Source: Hermatobates lingyangjiaoensis (taxonomy: Eukaryota > Arthropoda > Insecta > Hemiptera > Hermatobatidae). Taken from it: a stretch of 64,000 nucleotides of DNA. The notes beneath the pieces were generated by a model, which was not told the origin of the DNA, ran no database searches, and worked only from the letters and a program-made list of their open reading frames with translations. The stretch is from the NCBI GenBank assembly GCA_026182355.1, contig JAPFBL010000310.1, positions 62,001-126,000 of the forward strand, given 5' to 3'. Position numbers and translations under genes: made by a program. Below, piece after piece: positions 23,685 through 35,620 of the stretch; position 1 is the stretch's first letter, and every line of letters starts with the position of its first letter.

Positions 23685-23818
23685 AGTCTAATCTACAACT
23701 TTCTGCATTCTTCTCTTATGTTAAAACATAAACAGGATGGATGTTGAAATATCGTAGCAAGTCTAATCTATAACATTCTGCATTCTTCTCTTATGTTAAA
23801 ACATAAACAGGATGGATT
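23685..23818 (+). repeat. 75-bp tandem duplication
   Basis: Unit agtctaatctacaac...gaaatatcgtagca occurs at 23685 and again at 23760. The second copy is partial and stops after aacaggatggat. Only a few mismatches (ctacaactt against ctataacat), so it is recent. Confidence 0.9.
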
Positions 23819-23845
23819 TGATCAAAATTAAAAAAGTGCAATAGA

Positions 23846-23961
23846 CAGAGTAAAGAAACACACTTACAAACTCAAATTCTCGGGCAATCCGTCTTCAGGA
23901 GAAAAGGGAAAATAAGACCAAGCACGTTGTAGACGAAACGGCAACTAACCCGTTTAACTCG
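23846..23961 (-). repeat. Family E repeat, minus copy
   Basis: The complement of 16043-16145: acacacttacaaactcaaat, tctcgggcaatccgtcttca and accaagcacgttgtagacg. On the minus strand it reads CTGAAGA, C, GGATTGCC, then CGAGAA, so the GAAA is altered here. Confidence 0.75.
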
Positions 23962-23966
23962 TAACA

Positions 23967-24085
23967 AGATTTCACAATAAACATGTAAAATAATAACAAT
24001 AAATGATCAAACAAAATAGGAAATGGGAAAAAAGACTAAGATCTTGGTCTTTTTTTCCCATTTCTTATTGTGGTTTGATCATTGA
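23967..24085. repeat. Foldback repeat, family A (minimal)
   Basis: Terminal hairpin sequence, aatgatcaaacaaaatagg, gactaagatct, then an immediate return arm (tttttcccatttcttattg tggtttgatcattg). The central part with the CTGANGA core is missing. Confidence 0.75.
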
Positions 24086-27000
24086 TATATATTATATATT
24101 CAAATATCATTGAAGATCAAAGCAGCTTCGCCACTAACGATCTTTATAAGAACGTGTTATTTTCTTCTAAACACTTCACCGTGTTGGAAAGGCACCTGAA
24201 AGAGCAACCCTTCTAAGAAAATTAAATGTTTTCTTAAATATATTATTTGCGCTGCCTGAATTATATAGTTTATTTCAATATTTGAAATCACTTATACAAA
24301 AATACTGGAATATGTAACGTATACTCCTACAAGTACTGCAAGGTATTTATTTTACTGTTTCGACTGAACATCAATTGTCATTAAATAGATAAATTGAGGT
24401 TCAGTTGTAACATTTTCATTCATATATATTGAAAATTTGATGGGAGTTAAAGGATTAGCCAGTGATATCTCATTTGTGAGGTAGTGTCATTTGATTTATT
24501 TATTTATGGTGACCAGTTGAGACTTTAAATGGGTATGGTGCATGACTTGTATGTTCAATACATATTTTTGCTGCTGATTGGATTCTTAATACACACATTT
24601 TTGACTGCAATTTTTTTTGGATAAATTAAAACAGAATTTTGTTTACATTCATCTTTCAATACCACAAACCAACAGTTTTTTTATTAATTTAAATTTAAAA
24701 ATTTAATATAAATAAGTTTATAGAGTCCTCATAGCAAAAAAAAATTAATAAACATTCATTGAATAATAGTTCAAATAATAATAATAATGCTAAGCAATTA
24801 ATTTTTATGAATTTGTATCGCAATTTTAGATGTAGCATTTTAAATTCAAATTAATATGCCTGTCTTGTGATTATAAATGCACTCTATGTAATAATCTCAA
24901 GATGATTGCATTACTTTTAATACTTTGTAGTAATGGCCAATTCAAGAATGGCATATGCAATCAATAAATAGTTGAAACAATCTTTAGCGAAGGTTTGCAA
25001 TCCTTCTAACGGCCAAACTAGAAATCCTGGTTCTGATGTTTTTGTTAAATATATCATCAATGGATTTGAACAGCGTTGAGTATTATAAATAATAAAATGA
25101 TATAAGATTGGGTTGGCGCAGAGCTGGTATAATGGGCGCGTATAAACAAATATAAATCATGTAAGAGAACTGCGCGCGCTGAGGCAATGGTGGGCGGGCC
25201 AGTGCTGAGTAATGCACACGCTGCCCGCCTTATATTTATACACCTTCTTTAAACAGGTCCAAATTGACCACTTGCGCAACACACCTGCCCCACTTGTTCG
25301 CATTAATTGCCCAAATATCTACAACGTTGGACCACGAACTTTTACTTCTTTTCAAAATCATGACACAAATTAAAACGGCTCCAGAGTAGAGAGTTTCTAA
25401 ACAAAAGATTTTTTATTAAAATAAAAACTACTGAGAAATATAATTTGATGGTGAATTTAACAAAACAAAAAAAAAGAAATATCAGTACTGTTTGAAAATT
25501 AGAATAAAATAAATGAAGCTTACTTATAAACAAAAATAACTGTTCAATGAGATAAACAATATTAAATCAATTCCAGTAATGTGGTTCTGAATTGAATTGG
25601 TAATGACGGATAGATGTAATGTGGGGAATGCATAAATCATTCAAACAGCTGGGAAATGAACTGGGATTAGAAACGGCTCCTCTAACCTAAACGTTATTCT
25701 CAGGGCTTTAGAAATCCTATCCGTCATGTATATTAAATAATTTTTAACTCACATATCGAATTGGAGGCTTACAGAATCTATTGATTAGTTTAAATCTGTT
25801 TGAACAACCTTGAAACTAATAAATATTACAATACTCAAGGGTACTCAACTTTTAAGTACACAATAAATAATGTTTGTGCTATTAAATTTACTACAGTCTA
25901 TTATTTCATTCCGATATGCACATATCAACGAATATACTAAACCAAACACTTCTGAAATACTAAGATGTTTAAACCAAGTTCTGTTCTATATCACCATTCA
26001 AGCTGTGACTATCAAACACAGAAGTGAACGAACATTGCAGCCACAGTACGGCCAATTAAAGCAAGTTAGTTGAAGAATAATCAAGGAGCTTGGAGCAAAA
26101 AAAAAGAACACATTGACTAGTAAAAAGGAATAACAGGAATCACTTCAGTACCGGTAAATTATGATTATTGAAACATAGTACATAATAGAATGAAACTTAA
26201 AGGAAAGCTAAGAGACAAAACAAGAGAAAATAATAAGAGAAATGCTAACTAATAAAAAATAATGAAATATAAAGTACATACAGAAAAATTACTAGCGAAT
26301 TCCAAAGAAAATCAGTTCTGAATTACGGATAAGTACAATATATATATATATATATATAAAAAGATTATTTCCATAATTTAGATTATGGAAAATAGTAGAC
26401 AGCCTAGTCAAAAGTATCTTCTCTACAAAAAAGAGGCACTTAGAAGGGAATGACTAATTCCAGATCTAAGGATGCCTTTCGTAAGGTAATGAATGGCCTA
26501 GCCTGAGGTAATGTGTGAAACAGTTCCAACCTAGTGTCCAAGAAGAAAAGGGGGTGTTTTAGTCGGTAGTCTGGTTTACTGGGAGCCCAGCACAATGTGA
26601 GTAAATGTATTCCCCCCCCCCCCCCCCCCCAATCCACAAATTAAGCGTACAGACTAAAATCTGGGTCATTTGCCATTTGCGATTTGATGTTTGGCAAGTC
26701 ATTCATGATAGTCACCTTCATATTAAGGCATAATATTTCTAGTAAAATAGTATTTTATAAGTACAACCTACTAAAAACTACTATCGTACATCATTGATTT
26801 ATAGTATCAATTGTACGCTAAATGTCCATAGCTAAGCAGCCACTAAAAGTCTAGCACTAGCTTTTACTAGTTTATATAGAACTATACTACACAATGATAA
26901 TAAAAATAAATGTCATAAGTAAGAATTAAAATAATCATAAGTAAACATAAAAATAAAAATCAATGAACATACCACGGTAAGAGAAAACAATGAGAAATAC

Positions 27001-28486
27001 AATTAGGATTTAAGCTAAGTTATTATTATTATGACTAACACTTTATAGAATAAAATAGAAAAATCAAAATACCAAATTTTCAAGGATTAAAAATTGAATA
27101 AAGTCTCATAAAATTTAGAACTTTTAAAAAATATAAATAGAAAATCATTAGTTAATATTGTTACACAACACACAAATCTATTTTTATGAAAATTATAATA
27201 ATAGCTGTATATATATATATTAAACATAAATATAAGATAAATATTAGATATAAGAAAGCGGACAGATATTCGTAAGAAGGGGATATTTGAAGTAAAATAA
27301 ATGTATTCATGGATTTGTGGTCGCTATTCTTATCTGAGGAGGACAATATCGAGATTTGTGCAAGTCAATATATTCTACTTTACATGTTTGGATGTCTTCA
27401 AATTTAGATTTTCCTATTTATTTGCCTAGAAAGGTAAGTCTATCTTATGACCATATTTGTATATAATATTATAATATATTCATATTTTCTTCGTTAATTT
27501 TAGAGCTGCTAGTGTCAATAAACTTTGAGTATGTAACATCTATCGCAAAATTATCTCACTAACAATTAAAACGTAGGAATTTAATTTGGGTTTGTAGTAT
27601 TATGGTTTGTTTGATTTGAAATGGCAAGATCTCGATATTTGATTTCAGTATTCGAATAGTAAGAGTCTGCTGGTATAAGTGAATGGCTTATTAATGAAAT
27701 GTGAAATTTAATAAATGAACTATAAGGCGGTTTCATTGCTATGAACATAGTACTAGCGATGAGTGCAGTACTGAATGCAAGATGAAGTAAGAGACTCGTG
27801 GCGGGGGAGCACAGCTGAACCCGCTGTAGAATCCCACAGCCTTTCTCTTACTCTCTCCAAGGCATCCTCTCGCTATTTGCATCTCTATCGTGATCAACAC
27901 TTCCAAATCCTACTACACTTATTCAAATAGAGCTTCCAATTCTTCAGTGGACTAAAAAGTTTTTTTTTTTTTTTTTTTGAATATCTTTACTCTGAGGCAA
28001 ATGTTTCAATGAGAAAAAAAAATGCATTCATTGAAAATTATTAATTATTTAAGTTTACAATTTTTTTTTGTTCAAACAACACAATTAATCCTGACCCTGT
28101 GAGTCAGAAAAATTAACCTGATGTTATATAAACATATGTAACCATACACACAAAGAAAGAAATGATGAAAGAAAGTGAACCTTGAACTGAATAATAAATT
28201 TTCTTAAAACTACTAAAGGATTCCAAATAGATCATCTTAGTTATATACATACTCGTACATACGTAATCCAGTAATCATTTATTATCCAGTATTAGGGAAT
28301 GCGATAAACTAATGGTGATCAGACTTTTTATCGACAGTGGTTCTAAAGACCTGATTCTAACTTATGCATGAAAATTGAAACCATTAATATTTATACAGTG
28401 TCAGTGATATATTGAATGGTTTCATACAAAATTCTATCTGAAAAGATATTACAGTACTCATCAGTAGTGTCTAACAAAAAAGCCTG
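24086..28486. other. AT-rich intergenic with small simple repeats
   Basis: No gene recognised in 4.4 kb. It holds a GC-richer patch at about 25110-25300 (gggcgcg, ctgcgcgcgctgagg, gtgggcgggcc, ctgcccgcc), (TA)n at about 26338-26357, a run of 19 C at 26612-26630, (TA)n at about 27210-27220 and a run of about 19 T at 27960-27978. A second GC-richer patch lies at about 27795-27860. Homopolymers of this length are prone to length error. Confidence 0.5.
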
Positions 28487-29290
28487 TAAATACAACCTAT
28501 CAATACAACGTTTCAATACAACCTATCAATATAACGTTTCAATACAACCTATCAATATAACGTTTCAATACAACCTATCAATATAATGTTTCAATACAAC
28601 CTATCAATATAACGTTTCAATACAACCTATCAATATAACGTTTCAATACAACCTATCAATATAATGTTTCAATACAACTATCAATATAGTTCATACAACT
28701 ATCAATATATCGTTTCAATACAACCTATCAATATAACGTTTCAATACAACCTATCAATATAACGTTTCAATACAACTTCATATTCATAACCTATCATAAC
28801 GTTTCAATACAACCTATCAATATAACGTTTCAATACAACCTATCAATATAACGTTTCAATACAACCTATCAATATAACGTTTCAATACAACCTATCAATA
28901 TAACGTTTCAATACAACCTATCAATATAACGTTTCAATACAACCTATCAATATAACGTTTCAATACAACCTATCAATATAATGTTTCAATACAACCTATC
29001 AATATAACGTTTCAATACAACCTATCAATATAACGTTTCAATACAACCTATCAATATAACGTTTCAATACAACCTATCAATATAATGTTTCAATACAACC
29101 TATCAATATAATGTTTCAATACAACCTATCAATATAACGTTTCAATACAACCTATCAATATAACGTTTCAATACAACCTATCAATATAACGTTTCAATAC
29201 AACCTATCAATACAACGTTTCAATACAACCTATCAATATAACGTTTCAATACAACCTATCAATATAACGTTTCATTACAAGGTTTCAATA
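28487..29290 (+). repeat. Satellite of 26-bp units (13 + 13)
   Basis: About 30 tandem units of 26 bp. Each unit is two related 13-mers, caatacaacctat and caatataacgttt, so the array is a dimerised 13-bp repeat. Hybrid 13-mers (caatacaacgttt) occur at the start and near 29209. The main variation is cg against tg in the second half. A disturbed zone at about 28672-28802 has shortened and scrambled units. The array ends at cattacaaggtttcaataacc. Possibly a minisatellite or satellite block. No coding potential. Confidence 0.95.
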
Positions 29291-29853
29291 ACCTGAACAA
29301 GATGGATTTACCTCAGACTAATTAAAATGTGCGATACACATACGTTCTATAGCCTTAAAGGGGGTCAGTCATGTGAGGTCACCCCACCATGGACACATGT
29401 ACGGAAGCAATGTAATCTAATTGTATTAATTGTTGGTGAAAGAAAATCGGTTTTAAATAATAGTGGTTTTAAAAGATATATCCAATAAAATGATGTCCTG
29501 AAAACTATAAAAATAGCTCGGTAATTCAAGTAAACAGCAAACACTGAGGACCATAAAGATAAGAAATAATATTTCGTGATTTCTTAAAACTTTCTAAAAA
29601 AGTATAAGCAAAGGAGAAGTTTTGAATTTAATCAAAGGACCATAGAGTCGTGTTTGAAGAAGGGACTAAATCAAGTGCCCTGTTATTTAGTGGATCGCAG
29701 AAAGGCGTTGACTTGTGTCTGAATTACCTCCAAGGAGCCTCATGATTTGCTGACTGAATGAAAAACTATAGCAACAGTTTGATTACACCTATGGATGATG
29801 CAAAATGAACTCGACAATCCAAAAGAAATTACTAATTCAAAACATTTCTTATT
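29291..29853. other. Intergenic
   Basis: No gene seen. A short GC-richer patch (gggggtcagtcatgtgaggt) lies at about 29360-29400. Confidence 0.45.
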
Positions 29854-30050
29854 TCTAACGTAGTGCAATCAGTTATTATGTGGTATTTACTCATTGTAGG
29901 GTAAAAAGTTAATGAAATGGTCTCCATATATAAAAACTTAATGGTATAAACAACGCGTTTCAAACACGAAACTACATGTTCGAAACACGTTCTTTATACT
30001 ATTAAATTTTTCTATGTGGAGACCATTTCATTAGCTTTTTACCCTTCAAT
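29854..30050. repeat. Foldback repeat, family B (core deleted)
   Basis: Begins tctaacgtagtgcaatcag, the outermost part of the B terminus, then attgtagggtaaaaagttaa, the inner arm to gcgtttcaaacacga, and an immediate return arm (acatgttcgaaacacgttc ... cattagctttttaccc). The CTGAGGA segment and centre are missing, leaving a compact hairpin. Confidence 0.8.
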
Positions 30051-30156
30051 TTCTTATTTCATATATATAAATATGCTATATTTTCAGAATATATTATTTT
30101 ATATCCAAATAAAAAAAAACATTTTCTTACTTCATCGATCCCTTTCAACATTTTAT

Positions 30157-31490
30157 GAGTACAACTACCAAACATTCAACTAAGGATATAAATAATAACT
30201 TCTTTAGATTATTTATATCTCCAAAGAATATCAGTTCATGAGTACAACTACCAAACATTCAACTAAGGATATAAATAATAACTTCTTTAGATTATATCAA
30301 AGAATAATACAAATTCATAAGTATCAATACAAACATAATGAAGTTATTATTCAACATGCAACAACCGTTTCGAACACTTTGTTTCATCATCAGGAAGGCA
30401 CAAGGATGTGGTGCCTTCCTGAGATAACACAAAGTGTTCGAAACGCGTTGTTGCTGATGAATAAAACTTCATTTAGATGTGGATACTTTATGTTAGTTTA
30501 TCATTTTACCTCAGATGAGTAAATACAACAATTACGGAATGACATTAACTATAGATATAAATAATAACTTCTTTAGATTATTTATATCTCCAAAGAATAT
30601 CAGTTCATGAGTACAACTACCAAACATTCAACTAAGGATATAAATAATAACTTCTTTAGATTATTTATATCTCCAAAGAATATCAGTTCATGAGTACAAC
30701 TACCAAACATTCAACTAAGGATATAAATAATAACTTCTTCTAGATTAATAATGAATATATACAACAAAAGATATCCACAAATGAAGTTTTATTCAACAGC
30801 AACACCGTTTCAACACTTTGTGTTCATATCAGGAAGGCACCAAGGATGTGGTGCCTTCCTGATGATGAACACAAAGTGTTCGAAACGTTGTTGCTGTTGA
30901 ATAAATTCATTTGTATGATACTTATTGATTGTTTATCCATTTACCTCAGATTGAGTAAATACCACACAATTACGGAATGCACAACTTAAGTGATTTAAAT
31001 AATAACTTCTTTAGATTATTTATATCTCCAAAGAATATCAGTTCATGAGTACAACTACCAAACATTCAACTAAGGATATAAATAATAACTTCTTCTGAGG
31101 TAAAATGAATAAACAAACAAAAGTATCCACACAAATGAAGTTTTATTCAACAGCAACAACGCGTTTCGAACACTTTGTGTTCATCATCAGGAAGGCACCA
31201 AGGATGTGGTGCCTTCCTGATGATGAACACAAAGTGTTCGAAACGCGTTGTTGCTGTTGAATAAAACTTCATTTGTGTGGATACTTTTGTTTGTTTATCC
31301 ATTTTACCTCAGATTGAGTAAATACCACACAATTACGGAATGCACAACTTATGATTTAAATAATAACTTCTTTAGATTGTTTATATCTCCAAAGAATATC
31401 AGTTCATGAGTACAACTACCAAACATTCAACTAAGGATATAAATAATAACTTCTTTAGATTATTTATATCTCCAAAGAATATCAGTTCAT
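30157..31490. repeat. Composite array: 83-bp repeats with three palindromes (family B relative)
   Basis: An 83-bp unit beginning gagtacaactaccaaacatt and ending gaatatcagttcat starts at 30157, 30240, 30609, 30692, 31047 and 31408. In three of these (30240, 30692, 31047) the unit is interrupted after aataataacttctt by a palindrome of roughly 220-245 bp, after which the unit's tail resumes. The third palindrome (about 31094-31313) is nearly perfect: ctgaggtaaaatgaa, gtatccacacaaatgaagtt, cgcgtttcgaacactttgtg, centre gaaggcaccaaggatgtggt, and return. The first two have many single-base losses. Palindrome flanks (tgagtaaataccaca) match family B. Confidence 0.85.
31217..31244 (+). other. Hammerhead-like core, best preserved B-type
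   Basis: CTGATGA (31217-31223), one T, stem GAACAC/GTGTTC with an AAA loop (31225-31239), then GAAAC. The mirror copy is on the minus strand at about 31164-31191. The conserved hammerhead residues C3 U4 G5 A6 N G8 A9 and G12 A13 A14 are all present. The unpaired base between A9 and the stem is not canonical. Confidence 0.5.
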
Positions 31491-33240
31491 GATCTAGTTG
31501 CAAGTCGACCAATACATGTTATTAATTTTATTTGTATATAAAAATCTAAAGAGACTGGTTTATTTGGCAATTTTAATATGTATGTATTTTTTTCAAATAT
31601 ATTCCACTAAGTTGGAGTCTAACGCCATGCATAGTACTGTTGTCATACTCGTACTTGTTGTCTGATTCACTATTCAGAGACAAGCACTACCTTGTGGTTT
31701 CGTACGAGTGAACAAAACATAATAAAAAGTATAAGTCGGAATGAGATTATCTCAAGATAGTAATTTATTTACATAAAACTCAAGTGGCTATCAAATATCA
31801 AATGATCAACACATTTAAACCTTATTACAGCACTTAAGGCGAGAGAATAAATAAATTGAAACAACATCCAGATATTAATAAATTAGATATATCAACGGAT
31901 GTCGGTATAATCGAAAGTATTATCACTATTCTAGAAGTATGGTTAGTCAAAATAGATTATAAATATATTTTAAGGCAATAAATACATATCAAATACATTT
32001 AAGAAATAAAATTATCATTAGAAATGTCGTTTGAAATTTCATTGTCATGATTGTATGTGAAGTTAATTAAACTAATTCATTCTTCATTATATTAAGAAAT
32101 TGAACACACAGGTAAACTCTGTTATCAAAGCTATGTTTTTTTCTTTTTAATTTTGCTGGTTAAAGAATTGCGACGTCACTTGGTGATACTATCACAAAAT
32201 TCTGGTATGACTGACCTATGACCTTACAAGTTTATTTACCCTATGACGCCAAGAAAAGAACTCGTGAACATTGCTGAATCCTGTCACTACATTCTGCTTT
32301 CGCAATGTGCAAGTTTTATTAACGCCAAGTGCCTTCAGAAAAGGATTTCAACATTTTTGTTAAATTCTGCCATTTAAAAGTGACATAAATTTGTTCGTTT
32401 ATAAGGAAAGGGCTTCTGAATGTACTGAAAACTGTCATCGCACTTCTGTATCCTGGGAAATGAATTTGTTGGAGTAGCTGAGTCCAGTCCACATACTTCT
32501 GGTATGTTAGGGTAATTCACCTTAAGTCTGTTTTCAAATCATTTTCACGTTGGTACTAAATGTCTATTCTAACTGGTTTTAAAAATATTTCTATAAGTTA
32601 CTGAACGCTATGATCTCAGATATTACACTACAATTATCATTTCATTATGTCTGGCCAACACTGTTGTTTCAATGTTTTAATATTTCCCAAGAGGTTAACA
32701 TATTTTCCTAAGAGGCATCATTTACGTGAAAGCCTTTTAAAGACATAAATTTTCCTTTCTGAATTATACAGTTGCATATAGCAAATGCTGAAGGGAACAG
32801 AAATCGAAAGAAGTACTCCGAGCAATGTGACGGCAGACTTAAGAAAGTGATATAACACCTTTTAGGGTAATAATTCAAGACATGAAAGGCACTGTTAAAA
32901 CAAGTTCCTCTCCACCTGAGTAGACTGGATATTTATTACGGATAAACCTTAATCTTTCTTCTTTTAATTTACAATAACAGCGTTGAATAACAAGCCATCC
33001 CGTTAATTATTACTGTACGCCAAGTTAAGTGCATTGCACAGTTATTAACTTAACAGTTATTAATAAATTATTAAATTATTTAACTGCTGCATTTAAAGTA
33101 ATATTAACTCAATTACTTAATTTGAAGATGTTTTTTATTTTTAATTACACAATGTAATAATTATAATAATCAACGAAAATCCTTTTTGAAAATGATGTTG
33201 TTTATAATTAATATATATTCATAAAAGTATCGACCGTAAA
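31491..33240. other. AT-rich intergenic
   Basis: No gene, RNA or repeat family recognised. Confidence 0.5.
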
Positions 33241-33546
33241 AAATAAACAAAATTATAGTTTGTCAGAACTGAATCAGTTCTAGAGGTTATAATTAAACTC
33301 TCGTTGTCAACGTTTCAGTTTTTATTTAAAATCTTTTTCATAGGCAGAAGTATAAATTTGAAACAGAAAAACTAAGTATTACATTAAAAATGATCATTCT
33401 TCGTAAAATAATCTTTAATGTAATACTTAGTTTTTTGTTTCAAAATTTTATACGTCTACCTATGAAAAAGATTTGAAATAAAAACCGAAACATTGACAAT
33501 GAGAGTTTAATTTGAACCTCAAGAACTGATAAACTTTAATTTTGTT
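33241..33546. repeat. Foldback repeat, family C (long form)
   Basis: Arms of about 145 bp: aacaaaattatagtttgtca, ggttataattaaactctcg, tgtcaacgtttcagttttta, ttcataggcagaagtataaa, gaaacagaaaaactaagtat. They return around a short centre (aatgatcattcttcgtaaaa). Arms differ at scattered bases and small indels, so this copy is older than that at 22641. Confidence 0.85.
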
Positions 33547-35269
33547 TATAATAATATAATTAAGAAACCATTAATATACATAATATATAACTCATATACC
33601 ATAATATATACATTAATATAACCATAAATATATAATAATATACATCAATGATTAAACCACAGTAAGAAATTGAGAAATGGAATTTAGATCGTTCTAAAAT
33701 ACCTAGCGTTGCCAAAGTGACCTGGTGAATGATTAACACTTTTTTTACTACGGGAAAAGTAGAAGCGAAAAGATAACAGAAATAAAACACATTGTAGTCC
33801 ATGATTCTCATCTATTATGAGATTTCCAAAAACAAGGAAAGCCTTGTTATGTATTCATATTTAAATTTACAGAAGAATCAAACTAAATCGTAGACAAAGC
33901 GCTAACTTCTGTGTTATAATTTAACCCCTTGTCAGTATGGTCATCAGGAGAAGAAGATGTCCTCGAATTAGGAAAAAAGCATATTTACAAACTTATCAAC
34001 CACAGTAAGAAAATCATGTCTTTTAATAATATCTTTTATTCAGATTTCTGATTCATGTGTTTTTCAATGAAGTTTTGTTATTATATAGTATATCACTGAA
34101 AATAACACCAAACTAAAATTAGCACCAAAATACAACAGACATTTTGACAATTGGGATAGTGAGAGAACTTCCAGATGTATACAATTTTGAAACTGATCCC
34201 TGTTTCTTAACCAGCTTCTCAAGATTCTTAAATAATACTCTAATTATTTACTCTAGTAATTCATCTATCATAGAATATATCCTATATAAAGGATTTTCCT
34301 ATAGTGGAAATGTTTTAAGTGATCACAAATAACTTCTAAGGAGATTTTTTCGTCCATATAAGCAAGTCTTATCAAGTCTTATCAAAGCAACTATTTTATC
34401 ATTTCTAATGATATTTTGAAATATCATGTATCATCTCCGATTTTTTGAAAAAGTATCCGTCAAAGACGGCAACATTTGATAGTTAAATATAATTTTTTTT
34501 ATAAATGTATAGTCAAATTAAAGAAGTAATTGTGTCAATGCCGCAAACTAAATTAAATAATCAGAACTGTAAGGTTATGTTATAATTGTTCAAAAAAAAA
34601 GTAGTTGTAACGTAAACAAACTAATGATATAATTTAGAAAAATAAATCTATTTTGTTGCCGGAAATTTATTTAAAACGTAATATGTAAAATTCAAATGAA
34701 AATGTTACTTAATACGTCTTTTGATAGTAGCATAGTTGAATATTAGTATGGAAACAAACTCCACAGCAATTTTATAGGACAAATATAAATGATAAGATCT
34801 AGTTTACAATACTAAGTAAAATTTCTTTTAAAAAACTAGAGAATGAAAAGATTGATTTGAAGAGAATTTAAAGAATAACAGAGTAATAGTTAATAAAGGA
34901 TAATATTAATAAACAGTTAATAAGGAAGCGAATAGTTAATTACGCATTATTTAAAATCATCCCTGCATTAAAACAAATGAATTGCAAATATTTCTTTCCG
35001 TTCCCGCAGTGAAACAAATAACGATCAAAATATAACTTCCGATTTAAGTCAAAACAACATCCAAATAAAATAAAATTGAATTTAATATTTTTAAACCATT
35101 GCAATAGAAGGTAATTAAATCTATACTACAATAAATGCGACTGATTTAAAATAATTAGCAATTAGTTACAGTTAAGTATTATTCCTCATTGCATAAGTTT
35201 TTTTAAAAAAAACTAATATATTCACAATAATTTAAATTAATAATTACTACTAACTAAATCTCTATTTAT
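33547..35269. other. AT-rich intergenic with a family A and a family E-like scrap
   Basis: At 33644-33700 catcaatgattaaaccacag...gaaatggaatttagatcgtt is a diverged family A arm. At about 33935-34010 gtcatcaggagaagaagatg...catatttacaaact resembles the family E layout on the minus strand. Otherwise no gene. Confidence 0.45.
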
Positions 35270-35620
35270 AAAGTTCGTGAGTTTGTTTGTTTGCTTGTTC
35301 ACCAATTTTCCATGGAGATAGAGACCCGAAATTATAATATATATTATGTATTATCTAAATAATATTAAATGAAAAATGTTATTATTTAATTCCAAAACTT
35401 GGAGCCAGGGCAGCTAGTGGTTTGCGTGCTTGTCGATGACAGCAGTGCAAATGTATTATATATAAATGTAAAAAAAAATTGTTTTAATTTAATATTTTCG
35501 TAATAGAAACACTGGTAATAAAGAAAGTATGGGACCAGAGTAGCCCAGTGGCTTGCGTGCTCGCCGCTGACAGTAGCACAAGTATATCTATATAAATAAA
35601 AGAAAGGTTTTGTCTGTACA
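35270..35620 (+). repeat. SINE- or RTE-like repeat pair
   Basis: Opens with aaagttcgtgagtttgtttg and caccaattttccatgg, a pattern common at ends of dispersed invertebrate repeats. Two related blocks follow: ggagccagggcagctagtgg...gacagcagtgcaa (about 35401-35450) and gggaccagagtagcccagtg...gacagtagcacaa (about 35531-35582), each followed by tatataaat-type sequence. The second has tagcccagtgg, which fits a tRNA-type A box, but I see no B box at the right distance. Confidence 0.45.

Noticed and set aside
28487..29290. Resemblance to a CRISPR array
   Set aside because: Units are directly tandem without spacers, in an animal-type genome. It is a satellite.
30238..30522. 94-codon ORF in the 83-bp repeat array
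   Set aside because: It runs through repeat units and a palindrome. Repeat-derived chance frame.
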